DNA of 37,566 nt from Rickettsia typhi (GTDB lineage: Bacteria; Pseudomonadota; Alphaproteobacteria; Rickettsiales; Deianiraeaceae). Both the position numbers and the translations under genes were made by a program. This document shows positions 7,649-14,287 of this stretch, piece by piece. How positions within the stretch are numbered: the first letter of the stretch is position 1; each line of letters opens with the position of its first letter. The DNA lies in contig CAMDIK010000009.1 of NCBI GenBank assembly GCA_945898725.1, positions 1 through 37,566 of the forward strand. Direction: 5' to 3'. Under the pieces are notes generated by a model that worked only from the letters and a program-made list of their open reading frames with translations, was not told the DNA's origin and did not search any database.

Positions 7649-8431
7649 AAAATTTTTCTGTATATACAAGCAATATTGGCTTTTGCATTCTGGTGTTTCA
7701 GCTTTATTGTGGCTAAATCCCGCACCGTCAGCATCAAATTGATATACTTTTACCCCAGAATTTTGCAATTTCTTCTTCAAACCACTTTCAATTCCAGATT
7801 CCACAAGTAAAATGCCCGATTTTACAAGCAAATTATCCAATTGCGATGGAATAAGATTGCCGTGATTATCAAAAATATTACCGGCTATAAAATTTGTGTA
7901 ATCACCAAGTCTTGCATGAAAAGCATGTTCGGTGTAAATATTTTTACCGCATTTTGCAAGCATTTCTGCTATATTTAAACTGTTAATTTCACTAATAATC
8001 TTTGAAGAATTGCGAAAATTTCCCGATAAATTATGCTCACGAACAAATGCTGTAATATTTTGATAAATCTGCAAAACCGCGCCCTGCGATAGCCAAAAGT
8101 GCTTGTCTTTTTCGCAATGTTTATCGGATAATCTCGCGCATTCAGCGGGGTTAAAAAATACAACATTTTGTGGTAAAATTCTGCCTAAATTTCGCTGGTC
8201 ATGTAAGGTGAAAAAATAGTCACTATTGTGTAAATTTTTCATTTGACTTGGGCGTAAACCAATATCCAAATGCATATTCGCGCTAGAATATGCGTGCAAA
8301 ATCTCAAATTCCCCAGGGAATAAATCTTCCAAACTTGTGCGTAAAAACGGATGGTCAACCGCAATTTTAACCTTTGCGCCAGCGCTTTCCGCGAATATAA
8401 TTCCCAATATAATAAATAATAAAAGCTTCAT
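7631..8431 (-). CDS. znuA: ZnuA-like zinc ABC transporter substrate-binding protein
   Basis: The 266-residue product has a clear signal peptide ending in A-E-S-A-G-A and a cluster A9-type solute-binding architecture. Likely metal ligands are His54 in N-M-H-L-D-I-G-L-R-P-S-Q, His111 in D-K-H-F-W-L and a histidine in T-E-H-A-F-H. The D-x-H-x-W-L motif is a hallmark of ZnuA/TroA proteins. It would deliver Zn2+ to a ZnuBC permease, which is not in the window. It is somewhat short for the family and lacks a long His-rich loop; Zn rather than Mn is the usual call. The 3' end overlaps plsX by 18 bp. Confidence 0.8.
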   Translation of the reverse strand: MKLLLFIILGIIFAESAGAKVKIAVDHPFLRTSLEDLFPGEFEILHAYSSANMHLDIGLRPSQMKNLHNSDYFFTLHDQRNLGRILPQNVVFFNPAECARLSDKHCEKDKHFWLSQGAVLQIYQNITAFVREHNLSGNFRNSSKIISEINSLNIAEMLAKCGKNIYTEHAFHARLGDYTNFIAGNIFDNHGNLIPSQLDNLLVKSGILLVESGIESGLKKKLQNSGVKVYQFDADGAGFSHNKAETPECKSQYCLYIQKNFSFCGK

Positions 8432-8491
8432 AAATAGCTTGATTTTTCAGAAAACTAATGCAACCTATCGAGGTATAAAATATAATTTGCA

Positions 8492-9316
8492 ATGAAAATA
8501 GCAACATGGAACGTAAATTCAATTCGAGCAAGACTGCATATTCTTCCCGAATGGCTGGAGAAAAACAATATTGATGTGCTTTTAATACAGGAAATAAAGT
8601 GTGAAAATGACAAATTTCCATACGAAATTATTGAAGATTTGGGTTATAATTGCGTGGATTTGGTTCACGGGCAAAAATCCATGAATGGCGTGGCAATAAT
8701 CACAAAAATTCCCACTCTTGAGGTAAACAAAGGGCTTCCGCTGTATAATTTTGGTGATATTTACAATGAATCCAGGCATATTGACGTGAAAGTTGAGCAT
8801 AATGGCAAGATTTTCCGCCTATTTAATACATATTTCCCAAACGGCTCTCCGCTTGCAAATTACGAAGGAAAAGACATAGAATCCCCTAGATTTAGCTATA
8901 AATTAGACTTTTTTGAGAGGTATATAAAATATATCAACCAAGCACAAGAAGAAGCCTCGGATGAAATCTTCATTATGGGTGGCGATTATAACATAATGCA
9001 CCAAGATATTGACATTTATAATCCGAAAAACTGGCGCGGCAAAATTGCATTTACCCCGCAGGAATGCGAAAAAATGACGAAAATTATAGATTCCGGATTT
9101 ATTGACGTATTTCGCAAATTAAACCCGGAGTTGCAAGAATATACCTGGTGGGACTATCGCTCTGGCGGGTTTCCAAAAAATTACGGGCTGCGCATTGACT
9201 ATATGTTTATCTCAAATAATGCAATGGACATGGTAAAAAATTGCACCATTGATCGCACGGTTCGCGCACTTGAAAAGCCATCTGACCACGCACCTTGCAT
9301 CTTGGAAATTATCTAG
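8492..9316 (+). CDS. xthA: Exodeoxyribonuclease III
   Basis: The 274-residue AP endonuclease/3'-exonuclease is for base-excision repair. All signature motifs are present: W-N-V-N-S-I-R at the N-terminus, L-L-I-Q-E-I-K with the metal-binding glutamate, G-G-D-Y-N-I with the catalytic Asp/Asn pair, Y-T-W-W-D-Y-R, G-L-R-I-D-Y and the terminal S-D-H-A-P. The ATG at 8492 is part of a TTGCAATG string. The gene overlaps the convergent mrp by 8 bp. Confidence 0.96.
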   Translation: MKIATWNVNSIRARLHILPEWLEKNNIDVLLIQEIKCENDKFPYEIIEDLGYNCVDLVHGQKSMNGVAIITKIPTLEVNKGLPLYNFGDIYNESRHIDVKVEHNGKIFRLFNTYFPNGSPLANYEGKDIESPRFSYKLDFFERYIKYINQAQEEASDEIFIMGGDYNIMHQDIDIYNPKNWRGKIAFTPQECEKMTKIIDSGFIDVFRKLNPELQEYTWWDYRSGGFPKNYGLRIDYMFISNNAMDMVKNCTIDRTVRALEKPSDHAPCILEII

Positions 9317-10295
9317 GCAAAAATGAGAAATCTGCTGCATAATTTACCATTTCCTCTTTGGAAAGCATTGGAATTTCCAGTAAATATGGAACATTTTGAC
9401 GCTCTTGAAAGGCTTTTGTATTGGCAGTTTCCCCGAAAATATAGCGCTTTTCTGAAGGCAAATCTATATAAGACATATTGGCAATAATAGCTCCAACAGG
9501 GTTGCCAAGTTTTGCAAACATATTTGCATTTCTCTGCGCAGAAGCTATTGCAACCGGGTCATTTGTTGTAACAATAACCACAGAATCTATTGGCACTTTT
9601 TGGCACAAACTTATATGAACATCGCCAGTACCAGGCGGGGTGTCAAGAATTAAATAGTCCAAATCTTCCCAGGCAACTTCGCGCAGTAATTGCTGCAAAG
9701 CCTTATGAAGCATGGGGCCGCGCCAAATAATTGGCTCTCCATCGGAAATCATCATTCCAAGAGATGCAATTTGCAAATTATCACACCTGTGAGGTAGAAT
9801 TTTCCCATTTTCAAACTGATGCCTTGCTTTAATTCCCAGTAAATTCGGCACAGATGGACCATATACATCTAAGTCAACAATGCCAACTTTACTGCCATTT
9901 TTGGCTAAATTTCGCGCCATTAGCACTGCAATACTGGTTTTTCCAACGCCCCCCTTACCCGATGCCACAACAATTGTATTTCTAACAGATGAAATTTTTG
10001 TAAACATTCCTGAAATGTCACTTGGAGATTTATTATTTAGCTGGGCAAATTCAGGTTTGTCAGATTCTATAATGCAAATAGCGCGAATTTGGGCAATTTC
10101 ATCAAACGCACACTCAACTTTTCTTTTTAAAAAATACAAATCATTCGCGGAAAGATTTATCTTTTTTCCGTCAAACATTACATACACAACCCCGGATTTC
10201 TCTGTAACACCAGAGAAAATATCAACCTCTGCAAGATTTTTGCGTGAATTTGGCAAGATTATCTTTTCCAAGATAAATTTATATTTTTCAATCAT
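9309..10295 (-). CDS. mrp: Mrp/ApbC-type P-loop Fe-S cluster carrier ATPase
   Basis: The 328-residue protein has a DUF59-like N-terminal region and a MinD-like ATPase domain. It carries the deviant Walker A motif V-A-S-G-K-G-G-V-G-K-T (about residues 109-119), D-L-D-V-Y-G-P-S-V-P, and Walker B L-D-T-P-P-G-T-G-D. Mrp proteins help load Fe-S clusters into apoproteins. The C-P-x-C dyad that usually follows N-M-S-Y is absent; the sequence reads N-M-S-Y-I-D-L-P-S-E-K, and the F-G-x-G-G that follows is also changed. The gene is the third of a tauE-TIGR02186-mrp unit (12 bp gap) and overlaps xthA by 8 bp. Confidence 0.92.
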   Translation of the reverse strand: MIEKYKFILEKIILPNSRKNLAEVDIFSGVTEKSGVVYVMFDGKKINLSANDLYFLKRKVECAFDEIAQIRAICIIESDKPEFAQLNNKSPSDISGMFTKISSVRNTIVVASGKGGVGKTSIAVLMARNLAKNGSKVGIVDLDVYGPSVPNLLGIKARHQFENGKILPHRCDNLQIASLGMMISDGEPIIWRGPMLHKALQQLLREVAWEDLDYLILDTPPGTGDVHISLCQKVPIDSVVIVTTNDPVAIASAQRNANMFAKLGNPVGAIIANMSYIDLPSEKRYIFGETANTKAFQERQNVPYLLEIPMLSKEEMVNYAADFSFLPR

Positions 10296-10307
10296 AGCAC
10301 AAATAAT

Positions 10308-11021
10308 TTACTTTCCACTAGTAAAGCAAGTTTTGAAAAAGTCCATAAGAAAAGTAACGGCGCATGAAATTGCAATGGAAGACACAATGCACAGCATGGT
10401 GTAAACCAGTCTATTTTCCGCCATAATATCGCGAATAATGCTGCCATTTCCGTGTAAAATCACATTAAAACTATCAAGATCCAGGCTCTTAATTTTATGC
10501 GTCACCTTGTCAAAAACATACATTTCTGTGATATACTGCCCGGGTTTTGTTGCTTTTGGAATGTAAATTTTCTCCTTAAATACGCCATTTTTCTTCACAT
10601 TAATTGCTTTTTGGTCAAGTGTGTAAAGGCGATTATTCTTCAAAAAAGTTTCAATCACGGAATTATTGGGGTATATATTAAAATTCATAGCATTTTTAGC
10701 CCCTCGCAAAAGGAAAAATCCGTAATAATTCTGCTGTATAGCGTGATTTGATTTTACCACCATTCCTAGAGAATTTTTCTCATTTTTCGTCATTATATAG
10801 TGCGTATTATCAAGATATGCCGTAAAAGCATAATCATTATCAGGGCAAATTATTCCATAAATACTAAGCGATGCGCCAAAAAATAAATCTCCAACTACTA
10901 AATTGGACTTGGAAACAGAAATATCATTTTGATAACAAGATTCACTGTTAATTGCATAGGCGTAGGCACTAAAGGCAAAAAATACTATAATTGCTGTAAA
11001 AAACCTATAAAATACTAACAT
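10308..11021 (-). CDS. TIGR02186 / Alph_Pro_TM family protein
   Basis: The product has 237 residues: a signal peptide ending around S-A-Y-A-Y-A, a periplasmic domain, and one C-terminal transmembrane helix near residues 208-228. The pattern matches the alphaproteobacterial TIGR02186 family, whose function is not established and which is typically encoded next to a TauE/SafE exporter. That is exactly the case here: its first 17 bp overlap the end of tauE. The family V-V-G-D-x-F-F-G-A-S-L-x-I-Y-G segment near residue 45 is visible. A role as exporter partner is inference from linkage. Confidence 0.8.
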   Translation of the reverse strand: MLVFYRFFTAIIVFFAFSAYAYAINSESCYQNDISVSKSNLVVGDLFFGASLSIYGIICPDNDYAFTAYLDNTHYIMTKNEKNSLGMVVKSNHAIQQNYYGFFLLRGAKNAMNFNIYPNNSVIETFLKNNRLYTLDQKAINVKKNGVFKEKIYIPKATKPGQYITEMYVFDKVTHKIKSLDLDSFNVILHGNGSIIRDIMAENRLVYTMLCIVSSIAISCAVTFLMDFFKTCFTSGK

Positions 11022-11991
11022 TATATTGCGTAAAAGATGACGAAAATACCCCTATTCCAAACCGTATGCATATCATAATTAATATACATGCAAATATTAA
11101 TTTAAGCAATCTTTGTGGTAATATTTGCCCTATTCCATTGCCTATTCTAACCCCGAAGGCTGCAAAAATGCCTGAAATTATTGCAATAAATGGCTCAACA
11201 AGAGATGTGGAATGAAGTTGAAAAATGCACGCAGGAATGGTTGTTAGAAGCGCAATTAAAGATGACGTCATAGATGCAACAATCAGCGGCTCACGCAGGA
11301 GGTACACAATTGCAGGAATTGAAATAAACCCGCCGCCAATGCCCATAATTCCCGAAAGAATTCCAATAAATGTTCCAATAAAACCAAATTTCACCCATAG
11401 CCTGCGCTTTTCCTGGCAGATTTTTTTGTAAATCAATATATGCGTATATTTTACCTTAATACCACGTTGAGATAGAAAATCTTCAAAACCCTTAACCTTT
11501 TCCTGCCATTCACCATCCTCTTCATGTATCGCCAGTTTTGCCTTTTCAGATGGATTGCTTTGCCTTTCCTCGCCCAAAAAATAACTAAAAACTACATCCA
11601 CAAGCATCACACATGCCATGCAACACAGCAAACCCATATACATCAAACTGATAACAGGGGTGAAATATTGGCTTGATCTTAACGCGTTTGAAATGCTAAC
11701 GCCAGCTATTGAACCAACAGAAGAAAAAATGGCAATTCTAGTGGCAATTTTATAGTTTATATTCTTACTTGGAATATTTCGCACAACATTCACAAAGGAA
11801 ATTCCAACTATTTGCAATAATGAAGTGGCAATGGCGATGTCTGCCGGGATGCCGCTGAAAATCATTAAGGGAACCCCAATGGCTCCACCGCCTATGCCGT
11901 ATAACCCGGAAAGCACACCGGAAAGTAGCCCAAGTACTGCCAAAAATGGCAATCCAATCACCATATGTGCGATGGGAAGATATATATCCAT
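11005..11991 (-). CDS. TauE/SafE-family anion (sulfite) exporter
   Basis: The 328-residue inner-membrane protein is built of two related halves, each with about four helices. They contain the glycine-rich G-L-x-G-I-G-G-G-A-I-G-V-P and G-I-M-G-I-G-G-G-F-I-S-I-P motifs diagnostic of TauE/SafE. A cytoplasmic loop of about 60 charged residues joins the halves (around residues 140-200). The family exports sulfite, sulfoacetate or related anions; the substrate here is unknown. It heads the tauE-TIGR02186-mrp operon and has a good promoter upstream. Confidence 0.88.
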   Translation of the reverse strand: MDIYLPIAHMVIGLPFLAVLGLLSGVLSGLYGIGGGAIGVPLMIFSGIPADIAIATSLLQIVGISFVNVVRNIPSKNINYKIATRIAIFSSVGSIAGVSISNALRSSQYFTPVISLMYMGLLCCMACVMLVDVVFSYFLGEERQSNPSEKAKLAIHEEDGEWQEKVKGFEDFLSQRGIKVKYTHILIYKKICQEKRRLWVKFGFIGTFIGILSGIMGIGGGFISIPAIVYLLREPLIVASMTSSLIALLTTIPACIFQLHSTSLVEPFIAIISGIFAAFGVRIGNGIGQILPQRLLKLIFACILIMICIRFGIGVFSSSFTQYNVSIL

Positions 11992-12015
11992 AAAATACTT
12001 GACTATAACTTACAT

Positions 12016-12044
12016 ATTATACAGGAAATTTCATTACTTTGCAA
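12016..12044 (-). promoter_or_regulatory. Promoter of the tauE operon
   Basis: Minus strand TTGCAA (12044-12039), exactly 17 bp, then a perfect TATAAT (12021-12016). Transcription would begin near 12009 and leave an 18-nt leader before the ATG at 11991. This is the clearest case supporting TTGCAA as a -35 variant in this genome. Confidence 0.6.
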
Positions 12045-12051
12045 GAAAAAA

Positions 12052-13389
12052 ATGAATAACACCGATAATAATCCTGAAGAAGCTGAAACAGTAAGTAAAT
12101 CAAGTGAAAATACAAGCGTAATTACCCTTGGCTGTAGGCTAAATAGCTATGAAAGCAGTGTTATGGAAGATATTCTCAAGGCGGAAAATCTAAATAATGA
12201 CGTAATAATTATCAATACATGCGCAGTTACAAAAGAGGCAGAAAGAAAATCTCGCCAGGCAATCACAAAGGCAAAAAGAGATAATCCTGATAAAAAAATT
12301 ATCGTCACCGGGTGCGCGGCACAGATCAATCCAGAGCAATTTTCCCAAATGCCCCAGGTGTATAAAGTTATTGGAAATGATGTAAAAAATAACCCATCAA
12401 CATACAAAGATTTAGCATTAGAGTGGTCTAATCCATTGCAAATTAATACAGAAAAGGCAATTGTAAATGACATAATGTCTATTAAAGATACGGCAGAGCA
12501 TCTTATGCCAATGAGCCAAGATAGATCGCGTGCTTTCTTGCAGATTCAAAATGGATGTAACCACAGGTGCACTTTTTGTATTATTCCCTATGGCAGAGGT
12601 AATTCCAGGTCTGTTCCTGTTGCGCAAGTTGTTAATAATATTAAAAATCTAATAGAACAAGGCTATAACGAAGTTGTGCTAACCGGCGTTGATATTACAG
12701 ATTACGGTTCAGACTTGCCAGCGCAACCAAAACTTGGGCTACTTTGCAAAAGAATTTTATCTTCTACAACCCTTCCAAGACTTAGGTTATCTTCCATAGA
12801 TGTTGCTGAAATTGACGATGATATAAAAGATTTGGTAATTAGCGAGCCACGCTTTATGCCATATTTCCACATTAGTTTGCAATCTGGCGACAATATGATT
12901 CTAAAACGCATGAAAAGAAGACACGCGCGGGAGGACGTATATAAATTCTGCGATTTTGTAAGAAAATACAGGGAAAATCCCGGATTTGGCGCTGATATAA
13001 TATGTGGATTTCCAACAGAAAATGAGGAAATGTTTGCCAACACCATGGCGCTTGTGCAAGATTTACAAATACCATTTATGCACGCTTTTACATATTCCGC
13101 GCGCACAGGTACTCCGGCAGCAAGAATGCCCCAGGTGCCCCTGCCAATTCGCAAAGATCGCACGCGCAGATTAATCGCCATTGGGGAAGAAAATCTTGCA
13201 AAATTCATACAATCTCTCATAGGAACAACACAAAAAATTATCCTTGAAGAGGGTGCAATGGGTCATGCTGAAAACTTTGCAAAAATTCACATCACAGATA
13301 CAGCAAATTTATCATCACCGGTGGGATCTGTTGTTTCCGTGGTATGTAATACTGTGCAAAATGGATATATTGCCGGTTTAAAACTTTAG
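12052..13389 (+). CDS. mtaB: tRNA t6A37 methylthiotransferase MtaB
   Basis: The 445-residue radical-SAM enzyme converts t6A37 to ms2t6A37 in tRNA. It has the N-terminal UPF0004 domain with V-I-T-L-G-C-R-L-N, I-N-T-C-A-V-T and V-T-G-C-A-A cysteines. The radical-SAM cluster motif is C-N-H-R-C-T-F-C-I-I-P-Y-G-R-G near residue 170, and a short C-terminal TRAM-like tail follows. The T-L-G-C-R-L-N motif distinguishes it from MiaB (T-x-G-C-Q-M-N) and RimO (S-L-G-C-P-K-N). The ATG at 12052 is preferred over an in-frame upstream start at 11965 that lies inside tauE. The 3' end overlaps the next, convergent gene by 12 bp. Confidence 0.93.
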   Translation: MNNTDNNPEEAETVSKSSENTSVITLGCRLNSYESSVMEDILKAENLNNDVIIINTCAVTKEAERKSRQAITKAKRDNPDKKIIVTGCAAQINPEQFSQMPQVYKVIGNDVKNNPSTYKDLALEWSNPLQINTEKAIVNDIMSIKDTAEHLMPMSQDRSRAFLQIQNGCNHRCTFCIIPYGRGNSRSVPVAQVVNNIKNLIEQGYNEVVLTGVDITDYGSDLPAQPKLGLLCKRILSSTTLPRLRLSSIDVAEIDDDIKDLVISEPRFMPYFHISLQSGDNMILKRMKRRHAREDVYKFCDFVRKYRENPGFGADIICGFPTENEEMFANTMALVQDLQIPFMHAFTYSARTGTPAARMPQVPLPIRKDRTRRLIAIGEENLAKFIQSLIGTTQKIILEEGAMGHAENFAKIHITDTANLSSPVGSVVSVVCNTVQNGYIAGLKL

Positions 13390-14028
13390 CACCTTACCAC
13401 CCGCAGCCCTAGCGCGATCAAATAACGTCTGCGCAGTAACCGTCTTATTTGCACCTGGCTTGCTATTAGGGTTTTTGTATACTTGTATGCATTTACCAGG
13501 CTGCTCATAATCATTGCAAATGTAGCCATTTTTACACTTTACTTTACCAGATACGATATATTTTTCATCAGACTTGGTATGCGGATGTAGATATTCTGGG
13601 CTAGATACTTTTTTGCAACTATCTATCGCCCAATATATTAATGTGCTGGTATAGTAATATTTAGCACTCTCCATCCATTGATCGATTACCTTGTGATTTG
13701 ATATTGTTCCATATTTAATAGAAAGCAAAGGATATGCTAAACGCTCACGGCACATATGATACATATAATATCCAGGTTTACTAGGTAATTCCGTGTAATA
13801 ATCGCGTATAGCTGGAATAAATGATGGCTTGTGCGTACATATAAGCACTTCTTCGCTCTTCCAATCTATAGCATCAATATTAAGACACCAATTAGCATAT
13901 CTTTCCTTAATATACTGCTCAACATCTCTTGATGTCATTCCTGTTATATTAAAATTTCCCAAGAAGTTTCGCTCAAACTTCTCATCTGTTGGTAGCATTT
14001 CTACTTGTGTTAATTGTTGTGGTTCCAT
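13378..14028 (-). CDS. Unrecognised 216-residue protein with C-terminal cysteine-rich segment
   Basis: No family is recognised. The protein has no signal peptide or membrane helix and is rich in Tyr and Lys. It contains cysteines near residues 48, 64, 94 and 138, and a C-terminal cluster V-K-C-K-N-G-Y-I-C-N-D-Y-E-Q-P-G-K-C (around 162-180) that could bind metal or form disulfides. The tail R-A-R-A-A-G-G-K-V-L-K-F resembles the end of the MORN-repeat protein at 206. Codon use looks like its neighbours. It has a strong promoter of its own and no visible Shine-Dalgarno sequence. It overlaps mtaB by 12 bp. The reading frame is well supported by length and promoter; the function is unknown. Confidence 0.75.
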   Translation of the reverse strand: MEPQQLTQVEMLPTDEKFERNFLGNFNITGMTSRDVEQYIKERYANWCLNIDAIDWKSEEVLICTHKPSFIPAIRDYYTELPSKPGYYMYHMCRERLAYPLLSIKYGTISNHKVIDQWMESAKYYYTSTLIYWAIDSCKKVSSPEYLHPHTKSDEKYIVSGKVKCKNGYICNDYEQPGKCIQVYKNPNSKPGANKTVTAQTLFDRARAAGGKVLKF

Positions 14029-14050
14029 ATAATATATAAAATATATATAT

Positions 14051-14079
14051 AGAATAACATATTTTTTAACCTATGTCAA
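14051..14079 (-). promoter_or_regulatory. Strong promoter of the 216-residue unknown gene
   Basis: Minus strand TTGACA (14079-14074), 17-bp spacer, TATTCT (14056-14051). The predicted start is near 14044, about 16 nt before the ATG at 14028. Confidence 0.65.
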
Positions 14080-14088
14080 GAGAAATAT

Positions 14089-14262
14089 AACGCACGCACC
14101 CCTTGATTTCCGTCGATCAGCCAAAAGATTAAAAACGGCAGTAGGAAAATATAAGGCGTAGTAACAGGCTGCACCTGCCAGGGACCCCTTAGTAAAAATT
14201 TAAGCCGCTCCTCTTTCCTATTCTAACAAGAGCAAAGGGTGCAACACATTGTGCAGGCTATA
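14089..14262. ncRNA. Probable structured non-coding RNA or palindromic element in the acnA intergenic region
   Basis: The 259-bp gap between the unknown gene and acnA is A/T-rich at both ends but has a distinctly GC-richer core. The ends of the core pair: GCACCC (14096-14101) with GGGTGC (14237-14242). A second 9-bp pairing, AGTAGGAAA (14140-14148) with TTTCCTATT (14214-14222), is nested inside. Smaller hairpins are GGC-N7-GCC (14168-14180) and GTGCAA-CACA-TTGTGC (14240-14255). No reading frame fits. The long closed rod with internal loops would suit a 6S-like RNA. No SRP-RNA, RNase P, tmRNA or riboswitch signature was recognised. The strand is not determined, as neither side has a convincing promoter. 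A Rickettsia-type palindromic repeat is the main alternative. Confidence 0.4.
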
Positions 14263-14287
14263 AAATATATTGCAAGAGATTTTATTT

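Noticed and set aside
11965..12051. An N-terminal extension of mtaB by 29 codons.
   Set aside because: It would overlap tauE and its promoter, and the family begins near the ATG at 12052.
14089..14262. SRP RNA, tmRNA, RNase P RNA or a tRNA in the acnA gap.
   Set aside because: None of the conserved strings (for example the GGAAGGAAGCA-type SRP loop, the GAGGAAAGTCC RNase P core, or a T-loop GGTTCRA) were found on either strand.
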